NCBI RefSeq assembly: GCF_025995175.1
Contig: NZ_BAPV01000004.1
Location: forward strand, 414,202 to 478,201
From: Asaia krungthepensis NRIC 0535
GTDB taxonomy: Bacteria > Pseudomonadota > Alphaproteobacteria > Acetobacterales > Acetobacteraceae
Length of the DNA stretch: 64,000 bases
Reading direction: 5' to 3'
Part shown: positions 35,757-45,233 of the stretch, piece after piece
How the letters are laid out: each line of letters starts with the position of its first letter
Position numbering within the stretch: the first letter of the stretch is position 1
Position numbers and translations under genes: made by a program
The notes under the pieces: model-generated
Databases searched by the model: none
Seen by the model: only the letters and a program-made list of their open reading frames with translations
Told to the model about the DNA's origin: nothing

Positions 35757-37241
35757 TCAGTATTTGACCCAGATCGTCTTGAGCGCGGTGTACTTATCGA
35801 AGCTGTGCAGCGACAAATCACGCCCATAGCCCGATTGCTTCAGCCCACCGAAAGGCGTCATGGGCGAGAGCGCATCCACCGTATTCACCGAGATCGTCCC
35901 CGCTTCAAGTCGCTCGGAAAGCGAGAGTGCCCGACCGAGATCACGGGTCCAGAGCGACGCCGCAAGACCGTAAACGGTGTCATTGGCCAGAGCGACCGCA
36001 TGGTCTTCATCCTTGAATGTCTGGATGGCCAGGACTGGGCCAAAAATCTCCTCGCGTGCCAGAAGGCAATCGGAGGGTACATTGGCAAACACTGTGGGCT
36101 GGACATAGGCTCGTGAGCGCCCGACGCTGATCTGACTACCTCCTGCAACCAGGTGCGCATGCTCTCTGCCCGACTGAATGAACCCGGCGACACGATCGGC
36201 ATGCTCATTCGAAACCATGGGGCCGAGCAGTGTCGCCGGATCAAGAGGATTTCCCGGCGCGAGCGCCTCTGCCTTGCTTTTAAGGCGGGCGATCATGTCT
36301 TCAGCGAGGCTCTCATGAACGAGGAGACGTGAATTGGCGGAGCATATCTGCCCCTGATTGAAAAAAATCCCCCACGCAGCTTTTTCGGCTGCGGCCTCCA
36401 GATCGGCATCGGGGAAAACGAGAGAAGGGCTTTTACCCCCCGTCTCGAGCCAGACAGGCTTGAGGTTGCTCTCTCCCGCATAACGCAGAAAACGTTTCCC
36501 TGTCTCGGTCGAACCGGTGAAGGCAAGGCAATCGACATCCTGGTGCAGTCCGAGCGCCTGCCCGGCTTCATGGCCCAGACCAGGTACCACATTCAGTACT
36601 CCTTCCGGCAAACCCGCCTCGGCAGCAAGCTCGGCAAGACGCAGGGCCGAAAGTGGCGATTGCTCGGCGGGTTTGAGGACAACCGAATTACCTACAGCGA
36701 GGGCAGGCGCAATTTTCCAGATGGCAAGATCGAGCGGGAAGTTCCATGGCACCACCACGCCTATCACTCCGAGAGGTACCTTGCGTATCATGGCCAGATC
36801 GCGCCCCCCTGTGGGCGCGATCTCATCATAAATCTTGTCGAGCGCTTCAGCATGCCATTGCAGGATATCTGCGGCACCCGGCACGTCGATCGAGAGCGTA
36901 TCGGCAATGGGTTTGCCCACGTCGAGCGTATCGAGGAGCGCCATTTCTTCGAGATGATCGCGCAGCAGTTGCGCAAGACGCAAAAGGATTGTCTTTCGCC
37001 CGGCGGGAGTCATGCCCGACCATACCCTGCTTCTGAACGCCTTGCGTCCGCTGGCCACGGCCAAATCGATATCAGCGGCCTTGCCCCGGGCGATATCAGC
37101 CAGCACCTCGCCAGTCGCCGGGTTAATGGTTTCGAATCGCGCATTGTCATGGGCGGGCAGGAAACGCCCGTCGATCCAGCATCCTGTCCTGAAAGACAGC
37201 GCCGCTGCGGCCGTCGTGAAATGTTCAACTGTCCGGCTCAT
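35757..37241 (-). CDS. Aldehyde dehydrogenase, PuuC-like
   Basis: 494 aa NAD(P)+-dependent ALDH, ATG at 37241 after AAGGA. Visible signatures: VVPWNFPLDLAIWKIAPAL, VVLKPAEQSPLSALRLAEL, FTGSTETGKRFLRYA, general-base Glu in WLETGGKSPSLVF and catalytic Cys300 in NQGQICSANSR, then EEIFGPVLAIQTF and PFGGLKQSGYGRD. It most resembles gamma-glutamyl-gamma-aminobutyraldehyde dehydrogenases (PuuC/KauB group), which oxidise amino-aldehydes from diamine breakdown. It lies downstream of the NCS1 permease and amidohydrolase genes on the same strand, so probably belongs to that unit. Confidence 0.93.
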   Translation of the reverse strand: MSRTVEHFTTAAAALSFRTGCWIDGRFLPAHDNARFETINPATGEVLADIARGKAADIDLAVASGRKAFRSRVWSGMTPAGRKTILLRLAQLLRDHLEEMALLDTLDVGKPIADTLSIDVPGAADILQWHAEALDKIYDEIAPTGGRDLAMIRKVPLGVIGVVVPWNFPLDLAIWKIAPALAVGNSVVLKPAEQSPLSALRLAELAAEAGLPEGVLNVVPGLGHEAGQALGLHQDVDCLAFTGSTETGKRFLRYAGESNLKPVWLETGGKSPSLVFPDADLEAAAEKAAWGIFFNQGQICSANSRLLVHESLAEDMIARLKSKAEALAPGNPLDPATLLGPMVSNEHADRVAGFIQSGREHAHLVAGGSQISVGRSRAYVQPTVFANVPSDCLLAREEIFGPVLAIQTFKDEDHAVALANDTVYGLAASLWTRDLGRALSLSERLEAGTISVNTVDALSPMTPFGGLKQSGYGRDLSLHSFDKYTALKTIWVKY

Positions 37242-37451
37242 GATTTCTTTTTCCTTTTTCTACAGGAGGCTCCGAAATAGACAGATGCGTCGTCCCTCAT
37301 GGCAGACCAGACAGACCCTGCACCATGAAACGCGCATCTGACGCGCGACGTCCTTGAAACGCCCGAGGTTCGGGAAGCGCGTCCTGACATCAATCCAACT
37401 AACCCGGCTGGAATGACCTTTCGTCCCTCAGGCTTTTGCGGCGCTGTCCCG

Positions 37452-39056
37452 CTATTCGCGCTCGAAAACCGGCTTTCCCGCCATCATCGTCATCAAGACC
37501 GGAATGTCCCGGATCGCGTCGGGCGCGCAGATTGCGGGATCACTCGCCAGCACTACGAGATCCGCCCAGTTCCCGATACGCAGCGCCCCCTCATCCTGCT
37601 CGCGATGACAGGCAAGCGCGCCGGCTGTCGTGTAGGCGTTGAGCGCCTCATCAAGGCGGATGGCCTGACCGGGCACGAACACCGTTCCATCCTCGCTGCT
37701 ACGCCGTGTCACGGCTTTCGCCACACCGCGCAGAGGCGAGAGCGAGACAATCGGCCAATCCGTGCCGAACGCAACCAGAGCGCCCAGATCGAGTAGCGAG
37801 CGGTTGGGAAAAGCGCGGTCATGCTCCTCGGGCCGAACACGCTGCTCCCATACGCCGCCCATACCCATCCACTCATCCGAGGGCGCCACCATGACCGGCT
37901 GCAGACAGGCCACCACACCGAGGGAAGCAAAACGCGCCATATCCGTCTCGAGTGGAATCTCGACATGTTCGACACGGTGCCTGAGCGCGCGGGTCTCATT
38001 CGGAGTCTGGGCATAGGCGTCCAGCGCAAGCGTGATGGCGCCGCTGCCTATGGCGTGCGTCCAAATCTGGAATCCTGCCTCTGAAACTGCCTGCACGGCC
38101 TGTTTATAGGCGGCCACCGGCCAGACCAGCGTACCCTGCTCATCAGGGCGATCGCGATAGCCCTGCGGCATGGAAGCCGTATGGGATTCGAGCACACCAT
38201 CCAGGAAGAACTTCACGCCGTCCAGGCTCAAGGCGGGCGAGGCATAAGTCCGGCGCAGCGAGGCGACCTGCGCGAGACGCTCGGCGCAAAAAGCGGGTGG
38301 CAGCATCTCGACCATAATGCCGATACGACAGGTCAGCGCATCCTGGCGTTCGAGGTCGTGCAGGATCGGGAACAGCCCTTCATCAAAGGCCGCACTTTCC
38401 ACACGGGTGATGCCGCATTCGGCAATCTCGGCCAGAACGCGGGTCATGCCGTCGCGCAGCATCGCTTCATCCATGGGCGGCACATGACGGGCCACGAGCC
38501 GGCTCGCCTCTTCCTTGAGCCAGCCCGAGGGCGTGCCGTCAGGGCGTCGCATGATTTCGCCCCCTTCGGGATCGGGCGTCGAGGCATCGATCCCGGCATA
38601 CTCGAGCGCCTTGCTATTGGCCCAGGCCGCATGCGCCATGCCCGAACGCAGGAATACCGGGCGATCGGGCACAATGGCATCGAGCAGGGCCCGATCGAAG
38701 CCCTCGGGCGGCAGGTCTGGATAACCGTAGCTCCATTCCAGGCCGATCAGCCAGGGGCGCTCGGGATGCTCGTCCGCAAAGCGCGCAACGCGTGACAGGA
38801 CCTCGCGCATACTCCGGCAGTCGCGAAGACCGATATTCGACAGATATTCCGCCCCCATGCGCAAATGCAGATGACTATCGATGAATCCGGGCAGGACAAC
38901 AGCCCCCTCCAGATCGCGGCGCTCGATCCCGTCGGGACATTGCGCGATCATTTCGGCATCAGGCCCCATCGCAGCGATACGGCCATCGCGTATGAGCATG
39001 GCCCCGCTCAGACGCGTCTGATCCGGCATGATGAATTGTGCGTTATGAAGCAGCAT
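37452..39056 (-). CDS. Amidohydrolase 3 family protein, YtcJ-like
   Basis: 534 aa metal-dependent hydrolase. The N-terminal beta-sandwich strand (DGRIAAMGPDAEMIAQ) leads into the metal motif LPGFIDSHLHLRMG. Later blocks typical of YtcJ/AepA-like enzymes follow: PERPWLIGLEWSYGYPD, VKFFLDGVLESHTASM, QIWTHAIGSGAITLALDAY, HRVEHVEIPLETDMAR and VAFGTDWPIVSLSPLRG. Members hydrolyse amides of varied structure and few substrates are known. Its ATG overlaps the permease stop by one base (TAATG), so transport and hydrolysis are tightly linked here. Confidence 0.9.
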   Translation of the reverse strand: MLLHNAQFIMPDQTRLSGAMLIRDGRIAAMGPDAEMIAQCPDGIERRDLEGAVVLPGFIDSHLHLRMGAEYLSNIGLRDCRSMREVLSRVARFADEHPERPWLIGLEWSYGYPDLPPEGFDRALLDAIVPDRPVFLRSGMAHAAWANSKALEYAGIDASTPDPEGGEIMRRPDGTPSGWLKEEASRLVARHVPPMDEAMLRDGMTRVLAEIAECGITRVESAAFDEGLFPILHDLERQDALTCRIGIMVEMLPPAFCAERLAQVASLRRTYASPALSLDGVKFFLDGVLESHTASMPQGYRDRPDEQGTLVWPVAAYKQAVQAVSEAGFQIWTHAIGSGAITLALDAYAQTPNETRALRHRVEHVEIPLETDMARFASLGVVACLQPVMVAPSDEWMGMGGVWEQRVRPEEHDRAFPNRSLLDLGALVAFGTDWPIVSLSPLRGVAKAVTRRSSEDGTVFVPGQAIRLDEALNAYTTAGALACHREQDEGALRIGNWADLVVLASDPAICAPDAIRDIPVLMTMMAGKPVFERE

Positions 39057-40441
39057 TATGCGTTTTCTCCGCCCGGCAGTACCTTGGACCGGAAATGCCG
39101 CTCACTCAGGACGTAAAGCGGCGGTGTGACGAGCAGGCTGACCACCCAGGAGATGTCGACGCCACCCAGGAGCCGCGCCATGCTGCCCGTATAGAGTGCG
39201 GTGGAAAGGAACGGGAACTGGATGACAAGTCCCAGCATGTAGCAGATCAGGGCGGGCAGGTTCCAAAAGCCGTAGATCCCGCCATCGCGTTTGAAAAATG
39301 AAGCGACATCGTATTCGCCGTGATGCAGCAGGTAGTAGTCGGTGAGATTGATGGCCGTCCATGGGATCATGACGCACATCAGCAATTCGAGGAACTCGCT
39401 GTAAGCGGCCATGAAACCATCCGCCATGAGCGTGGCCATACTGAAGGCGAAAACCAGAAGCACGATTGTCACGGCCAGCCGCATACCCTGACCATGATGG
39501 CGATGCGTGCTGAAAGTCTGCGCTACCGTCAGGGTCGAGAGCGCGCCACAATACACGTTCATGGCATTGGCCACCGCAATCCCCAGCGAGAAAGCAAGCA
39601 GCACAGGTATGGCGGCCTGACCCAGGACACCCATGAGCGACTGCACCACATGCTGCCCTCCGGCCAGACTGCCGACGACTGCGCCTAAAGCCATAGCCAG
39701 CATCGAGCCCGAGATAGAGCCTGAGAAACAGGCAAGGAAAGCGTGGCGCTCGCTAGCTGGCCCTGCGGGGAGATAGCGCGAGGAGTCCGAAACATAAGGC
39801 GCATAGGCGATCTGCCAGAGGGCCGCGAGGGACAACGTGCGCAGGAAACCGGTCCAGCCATTCGTGAAAGCCGTCGCGCCGTGCATCTCCCCATGATAGA
39901 GCGCGACATAACCCAGACAGACCAGCACCGCGGCTCCGCAGACCACGGTGAGAATGCGTGCCGCAACATGGATGACGCGATAGCCCAGGATCGCAGGCGC
40001 GATCGATACGATCTGGATGATGACAATTGCTGGAAAGCGTCCAAGCGTCGGGAAACAGGCTTGTAGTCCTTCTGCGCCGAGCACGAGATTGGATGCGGCA
40101 AATCCGACATACATCAGCACGATGATGGCCGTGATCGGCACCGCACCATAGAGCCCGAATTGCCCCCGCGTCTGGATCATCTGCGGCACGCCGAGCCTTG
40201 GCCCCTGCGCCGCATGAAGCGCCATGAAGACACCCCCCACCAGGTTACCGATCAGAAGCGCCAGCAGCCCCTCGAGCAGCGAGAGCCCGAACAGGGTTGT
40301 CGCCAGTGCCCCCGTCACCACGGTCAGCATCATCAGATTGGGACCGAACCAGACCGTGAACAGGTCTCTGGGCCGGCCGTGACGACTGGCGGCGGGAATC
40401 GGATAAATCGTCTCTGCTTCCACTGTGCCGATACGCTCCAT
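39056..40441 (-). CDS. NCS1-family (cytosine/purine-type) permease, copy 1
   Basis: 461 aa inner-membrane transporter from the ATG at 40441 (AGGGAG eight bases upstream); a TTG at 40459 is an alternative. About twelve hydrophobic segments. NCS1 features include GNLVGGVFMALHAAQGPRLGVPQM, ALWQIAYAPYVSDSSRYLP and a late MIPWTAINLTDYYLLHHGEYD block (quoted in part). Members import nucleobases, hydantoins, allantoin or vitamins with H+ or Na+. It is clearly related to the second NCS1 permease at 43099 and starts from the same divergent region. The substrate is probably the compound hydrolysed by the coupled amidohydrolase. Confidence 0.92.
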   Translation of the reverse strand: MERIGTVEAETIYPIPAASRHGRPRDLFTVWFGPNLMMLTVVTGALATTLFGLSLLEGLLALLIGNLVGGVFMALHAAQGPRLGVPQMIQTRGQFGLYGAVPITAIIVLMYVGFAASNLVLGAEGLQACFPTLGRFPAIVIIQIVSIAPAILGYRVIHVAARILTVVCGAAVLVCLGYVALYHGEMHGATAFTNGWTGFLRTLSLAALWQIAYAPYVSDSSRYLPAGPASERHAFLACFSGSISGSMLAMALGAVVGSLAGGQHVVQSLMGVLGQAAIPVLLAFSLGIAVANAMNVYCGALSTLTVAQTFSTHRHHGQGMRLAVTIVLLVFAFSMATLMADGFMAAYSEFLELLMCVMIPWTAINLTDYYLLHHGEYDVASFFKRDGGIYGFWNLPALICYMLGLVIQFPFLSTALYTGSMARLLGGVDISWVVSLLVTPPLYVLSERHFRSKVLPGGENA

Positions 40442-40459
40442 CCTGTCGCTCCCTGCCAA

Positions 40460-40940
40460 TTTTGCACATGGTCATTCTGGTGAAACACCGACAAACCACG
40501 TCAAACCGCAGAAATCCCGCGCTCCCACGTTGCCGTTTCGGATCATTATGGAATCATATCAATACAGGATCGCGACTAGAAGAGGGCACGCCCGCCTTCT
40601 GCTGCATATTTCCTGAAGCCTTGATCCGGAAAAACCTATGCGCCTGACTTGGCCGTCTCTATTTTCATTTCGATGACAGTATATTTATAACTGCATCAGT
40701 CCAATCGCTTCTATCTTTCTCCCGAGCCGGAGGCCAACCACATGCTGGCGGCACGTCTGTATGGCGGAAACGATACCTGCATCGTACCAATGCCGGTTCC
40801 TTCCTGATCCTCTATGCCGACGTGACTATACGAGGGGAATCCACCTTGCGGACTGACCGCCGGACAGCGCCCTTGAAATCTCAATCGCCCTTAGTGGCGA
40901 GAAAAGTGACCCCAACGCAAGTACCCGGGAGTGCCCTCAC
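40460..40940. promoter_or_regulatory. Divergent promoter region between the two permease/enzyme operons
   Basis: 480 bases without a gene, feeding the permease-1 operon leftwards and the SDR operon rightwards. An AT-rich tract at 40660-40700 is the best promoter candidate. ACTGCATCAG at 40690-40699 recurs at 44565-44574 before ridA. A small hairpin TCGCC/GGCGA lies near 40885-40900. None of these is proven to be functional. Confidence 0.45.
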
Positions 40941-41708
40941 ATGACCCAAGCACCTGCCTTATTTTCGCTACAGGGCAGATCAGCCCTTGTCACGGGTGGC
41001 GGACGGGGGCTTGGCCGGGCCATGGCGCTTCACCTGGCCGCCGCCGGCGCCCAGGTTTGGGTCACGGGGCGTCATGCCGCAGCGCTCGAGGAATGCTGTG
41101 CGATGGCAGCGGCGCAGGGCAACGTGATGACCCCCCTGGTGATGGATGTCCGGGCCCTTTGCTCGATTGAAGCCGCATTCTCCGCGATTGCAGCTTCCGG
41201 TCGCCCTCTTGATATCTTGATCAATAATGCCGGAGACGAGAGACTTTGTGCCAGCGATGCCGTGGATGAAGCGCTCTGGGATCAGTTGCTGGATACCAAT
41301 CTGAGGGGAGCCTTCTTCGTCGCCCAGCGCGCTTCACGTCTGATGGGATCGGGGGCGAGCATCGTCAATCTCGCCTCACTTGCCGCCGCGACAGGCATCG
41401 CGAAGGCCGTGCCCTACAGCGCTTCAAAATCCGGCATTCTGGGCATGACGCGCAGCCTTGCCGTTGAATGGGCGCCCAGGGGAATACGGGTCAATGCCCT
41501 GGCGCCGGGCTACTTTCACACAGCCATGACGGCAGCGTTTTTTGAAGATGGCGCATGGCAGGAGAAGATGCGCGCGCGCATTCCGCTTGGTCGCTTCGGT
41601 ATTGGCGAGGATCTCGCCGGACCTCTCCAGTTCCTGTGCTCTGATGCCTCTGCCTATGTGACCGGTCAGACCCTCTATGTCGATGGCGGTGCGCTGGCCT
41701 CCCTCTAA
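40941..41708 (+). CDS. Short-chain dehydrogenase/reductase (SDR)
   Basis: 255 aa classical SDR. Cofactor motif TGGGRGLG at residues 18-25, DVRALCSIEAAF as the acidic/adenine block, NNAG, the catalytic Ser in IVNLASLAAATG, and YxxxK in PYSASKSG, then RVNALAPGYF. It oxidises an alcohol or reduces a carbonyl using NAD(P)H; substrate unknown. It is the first gene of a plus-strand operon with the HisD-like enzyme 29 bp downstream, so sequential alcohol oxidation by the two is plausible. Confidence 0.93.
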   Translation: MTQAPALFSLQGRSALVTGGGRGLGRAMALHLAAAGAQVWVTGRHAAALEECCAMAAAQGNVMTPLVMDVRALCSIEAAFSAIAASGRPLDILINNAGDERLCASDAVDEALWDQLLDTNLRGAFFVAQRASRLMGSGASIVNLASLAAATGIAKAVPYSASKSGILGMTRSLAVEWAPRGIRVNALAPGYFHTAMTAAFFEDGAWQEKMRARIPLGRFGIGEDLAGPLQFLCSDASAYVTGQTLYVDGGALASL

Positions 41709-41737
41709 TTCCCTCTTTTTATCCGGAAAAGCGCTTC

Positions 41738-43102
41738 ATGACCGACAGAATCAGCTTCCATGATTTTTCAGGGGCAGCCCCCATTCCCGCAGAGCTACTG
41801 CGCCGCACGGAGAGCGACCTCACCCCCTATCTCGAACGGGTGGCGCCCATCATCGAACGCGTCCGCCAGGAGGGTGATGACGCCCTGCGTCATTTTGCCC
41901 GGCAATTCGACAAGGTGACGCAGCCCGACCTCGCTCTCAAGGTCACTGAAGCCGAGATCGACGCGGCCATGGAGGCGATGGACCCGGAGATTCTGGACTC
42001 CATGCGCTATGCCATCGCCAACATACGGCGCTTTCACGAAGCACAGAAACCCGAAGAGAGTTGGATGATCGAGGTGCGACCAGGAATCTGGGCGGGTGAT
42101 CGCACAATCCCCATCGAGTCGGTCGCCTGTTATGTGCCCCGCGGCAAGGGATGTTTTCCAAGCGTGGTGGCCATGACCGCCATCCCCGGCATGGTCGCGG
42201 GCGTACAGCGCCTGGTGATCATCACCCCTCCTGCCCCCGATGGCAGCGTGGATGCCGGCACACTCGCCGCGGCCAGACTGATTGGCGTGACCGACATCTA
42301 CAAGAGCGGTGGAGCCCAGGCCGTCGCGGCTATCGCCTATGGCACGCAGACCATTCCGGCCTGCGACAAGATCGTAGGACCGGGCAGCCCCTATGTGGTC
42401 GCGGCAAAACGCCTTTTGAGCGACCGACTTGACCCCGGCGTTCCTGCAGGGCCGAGCGAGAGCATCATCCTGACCGATGACAGCGTCGACCCTGTTCTTG
42501 CCGCTCTGGACCTGATCATCGAGTCCGAACACGGTCCGGATTCTTCCGCATGGCTCGTCACCAGCAGTCGGCGCGTGGCTGAAGGCGTCATGGAGGCCCT
42601 TCCCTTGCATTGGGCCGCCATGGAACCGGGAAGGGCCGCTTTTTCGCGCGCGGTGCTCTGCGGGGCGCATGGTGGCGTACTCCTCACCGACACGATGGAG
42701 GCCGCCATCGCTTTCACCAACGCCTATGCGCCCGAGCATCTGGAAATTCTCACTGCCGATCCGATGGCCGATCTGGGGCGCATCCGGCATGCTGGCGAGG
42801 TTCTGCTGGGCAGCTCAACGCCCGTCACGCTCGGCAATTACGTGCTGGGCCCCAATGCGGTGCTTCCCACCAACCGGGCGGCCAGAACCCACTCCCCGCT
42901 CTCCGTGCATGATTTCACCAAGCGCATGTCCTTCGCGCGTGTCGCGCAGAACGCCTACCCTGAGGCGGCACGCCATGCGGAAAGACTGGCACAGTATGAG
43001 CAATTTCCGGGTCATGCCCGTGCCGTCTCCACGGCGCGCCCACAGCCGACACCCGGATCGGATCACATGCCTCTTCCTGGCGCCAATATGCCGACGTCAT
43101 GA
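41738..43102 (+). CDS. Histidinol-dehydrogenase paralogue (HisD family, non-canonical)
   Basis: 454 aa, full family length. HisD blocks are evident: CYVPRGKGCFPSVVAM, SGGAQAVAAIAYGT, KIVGPGSPYVVAAKR, PAGPSESIILTDD, ESEHGPDSSAW, YAPEHLEI and LGNYVLGPNAVLPT. The catalytic Glu/His pair is kept (Glu333, His334). Compared with my memory of the E. coli enzyme, two of the four zinc ligands differ (Gln259 is Glu262, Asp360 is Asn367), two are kept (His265, His426), and the His of NHVLPT is Ala374. Together with its catabolic setting this argues against histidine synthesis and for a different alcohol-to-acid oxidation, as in HpsN sulfopropanediol dehydrogenase. The next gene overlaps by four bases. 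Confidence 0.88.
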   Translation: MTDRISFHDFSGAAPIPAELLRRTESDLTPYLERVAPIIERVRQEGDDALRHFARQFDKVTQPDLALKVTEAEIDAAMEAMDPEILDSMRYAIANIRRFHEAQKPEESWMIEVRPGIWAGDRTIPIESVACYVPRGKGCFPSVVAMTAIPGMVAGVQRLVIITPPAPDGSVDAGTLAAARLIGVTDIYKSGGAQAVAAIAYGTQTIPACDKIVGPGSPYVVAAKRLLSDRLDPGVPAGPSESIILTDDSVDPVLAALDLIIESEHGPDSSAWLVTSSRRVAEGVMEALPLHWAAMEPGRAAFSRAVLCGAHGGVLLTDTMEAAIAFTNAYAPEHLEILTADPMADLGRIRHAGEVLLGSSTPVTLGNYVLGPNAVLPTNRAARTHSPLSVHDFTKRMSFARVAQNAYPEAARHAERLAQYEQFPGHARAVSTARPQPTPGSDHMPLPGANMPTS

Positions 43103-44532
43103 GCCACGCCCTGCCCACCCCCCTGAACCTTCCCCCTGCCGGAAAGAACGAGACCCGACCGATGGACGACACCCTTCCCCTTTCCATCGAGAACGAGACG
43201 ATCTTTCCCGTTCCCGAGGCACGTCGCCACGGCAATGCCTGGTCGCTTTTCAAAGTCTGGGTAGGGGCCAACCAGAATGTCATGGCGGTCATGACAGGGC
43301 TGCTCTATCCCGGCATCTGCCATCTTTCCCTCGGCTGGTCTCTCCTCGCCATTCTGACGGGAAATATTGTCGGAGGCGTGTTCATGGCGCTTCACGCCGC
43401 CCAGGGGCCTCATCTCGGCATTCCGCAAATGCAGCAGACCCGCGGGCAGTTTGGATCGACCGGGAGCCTGCTGATCATTGCGGTGATCATCATCATGTAT
43501 GTCGGCTTCACCACCACGTTCTTCGCCATCGGGCGGGAAGAGGCGCGCAGCCTGTTTGGCAGCGGGTTCGGGCAGCTTCCCATCTGGGGCACCGTGCTCG
43601 TCACGGCCCTTCTCTGCATGATCGGTCATGATCTGATCGAGCGATTCATAGCAGGTTTCATCCCTGTGGCCTCGCTGGCCTTTCTTCTGGTCGGACTGGC
43701 CTATCTGGATCTGGCGCAGGGGCATCTGGCCCAGGCCATCTGGGCGACGCCGGCTCTGCATGATTTCCTCAAGGCGCTCTCACTTGGTGTGCTGTGGCAG
43801 ATCGCCTATGCCCCTTATGTTTCCGATTACACACGCTATCTTCCATCCAGCACAGGCGAGAGAACGGCCTTCGTCGTGTGTCTTGCAGGCAGCGTTCTGG
43901 GAACGGCCTACCCGATGGTCATCGGAGCGTTCATCGGCAGCACCGGGTTCAACGGATCCATGTACGATGCGGTACGCCCCTGGGGCACAATCCTGCCCGC
44001 AGTGCTGTTTCTGGTTGTCATGATCTCCACACTCGTAAGCTGCACGATGCAGATCTATTGCGCAGCCCTGTCCTCACTCACCTTCCTGCAGACATTTCGC
44101 CAGAACTGGCACCCAACCGGTCGTGCGCGCGGCATGGCCGCACTGATCCTGCTTCTGATCTGCGCGCTGATTACCGAGATGCTGAGTGGTGATGTGCTGA
44201 CCATTCTCGACAATGTCATCGCGCTCCTCTTGGCCGTACTCTCGCCGTGGACCGCGATCAATCTGGTCGATTATTATCTGATCCGTCACGGACATTACGA
44301 TATGGAATCGCTCTTTCGTCGCGATGGCGGTATCTACGGCACAGCCAACCGACCGGCGCTTTCGTGCTATGCGCTGGGCGTGCTCGTCCAGATCCCATTC
44401 CTGTCCAACGGGCTCTATACTGGTCGCATCGCTCATATGCTGGACGGGATCGATCTTTCTTGGATACTGGGCATTTTTGTACCGGGCGCTTTCTACTGGG
44501 CATGGTCTCGGACGCGGCCATGCAAGCGATGA
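43099..44532 (+). CDS. NCS1-family (cytosine/purine-type) permease, copy 2
   Basis: 477 aa from an ATG overlapping the HisD-like stop (ATGA); a later ATG at 43162 would give a family-sized N-terminus. About twelve hydrophobic segments. It shares many blocks with the permease at 39056: GNIVGGVFMALHAAQGPHLG, LWQIAYAPYVSDYTRYLP, LSPWTAINLVDYYLIRHG and RRDGGIYGTANRPAL. The pair are therefore ancient paralogues with diverged specificity. It should import the substrate of the SDR/HisD-like/GMC enzymes. Confidence 0.92.
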   Translation: MSHALPTPLNLPPAGKNETRPMDDTLPLSIENETIFPVPEARRHGNAWSLFKVWVGANQNVMAVMTGLLYPGICHLSLGWSLLAILTGNIVGGVFMALHAAQGPHLGIPQMQQTRGQFGSTGSLLIIAVIIIMYVGFTTTFFAIGREEARSLFGSGFGQLPIWGTVLVTALLCMIGHDLIERFIAGFIPVASLAFLLVGLAYLDLAQGHLAQAIWATPALHDFLKALSLGVLWQIAYAPYVSDYTRYLPSSTGERTAFVVCLAGSVLGTAYPMVIGAFIGSTGFNGSMYDAVRPWGTILPAVLFLVVMISTLVSCTMQIYCAALSSLTFLQTFRQNWHPTGRARGMAALILLLICALITEMLSGDVLTILDNVIALLLAVLSPWTAINLVDYYLIRHGHYDMESLFRRDGGIYGTANRPALSCYALGVLVQIPFLSNGLYTGRIAHMLDGIDLSWILGIFVPGAFYWAWSRTRPCKR

Positions 44533-44734
44533 AAAGACTCTCCTGCCGTATATGACGTTCTGATACTGCATCAGAGCAGCAGCCAATCAGGCACGACGCC
44601 CATGCCAACCTCTTCTTAGGTTTTTCCGAAGCTCTTCCCCATACTTCCGTTCTTTCATTCGTTGCGTCGCCTTGCAATCATTACTTTATCGCACCGAATA
44701 ACATTGCAGATCGCAAGTCAGGGGAGAGATATCC

Positions 44735-45148
44735 ATGCCTGTCCATACCCGCATACGGCCCTTCAATACGAAAGATACCTATCCGGAACAGAATCTCGAC
44801 AACGACCTCTGTCAGGCAGTCGTGGCAGGGAAGACTGTATACCTGCGCGGCCAGGTGCCACAGGATCTCGACACCCGGGAAAATATCGCGATCGGCGATC
44901 CGGCCGGGCAGGCCGAAAAGGTCATGGAGAACATCACACTCCTTCTCGAAGAGGCCGGATCAGCCCTTTCGCATATCTGCAAGGTCACGGTCTATCTCAC
45001 TGATATTCGCCACCGCGAGACGTGTTACCGCGTCCTGGGAAAGCATCTCAAAGGCGTGTTCCCAGTATTCACGGGGCTGGTGGTGGTTGCCCTTGCGCGA
45101 CCGGAATGGCTGATCGAGGTCGATGTGATCGCGGTACTGCCAGACTGA
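44735..45148 (+). CDS. RidA family (YjgF/YER057c/UK114) protein
   Basis: 137 aa; ATG follows GGGAGAG. The chorismate-mutase-like fold of RidA is seen in QAVVAGKTVYLRGQVPQD, QAEKVMENITLLLEEAGS, HICKVTVYLTDIRHRETCY and the C-terminal ARPEWLIEVDVIAV. That last block contains the Arg that RidA enzymes use to hydrolyse enamines and imines. RidA relatives inside catabolic operons usually clear reactive imine intermediates made by flavin or PLP enzymes, which fits the GMC, FAD-monooxygenase and aminotransferase genes nearby. It is separated from the permease by ~200 bp and may have its own promoter. Confidence 0.9.
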   Translation: MPVHTRIRPFNTKDTYPEQNLDNDLCQAVVAGKTVYLRGQVPQDLDTRENIAIGDPAGQAEKVMENITLLLEEAGSALSHICKVTVYLTDIRHRETCYRVLGKHLKGVFPVFTGLVVVALARPEWLIEVDVIAVLPD

Positions 45149-45233
45149 GGGGCGGAACACCCCCTCAGCCTTCCCACTCCCCCTCGCCCCTCGCCTCACA
45201 GGCCGGGGGAACCACCCGCTCAGAGATACCGCC

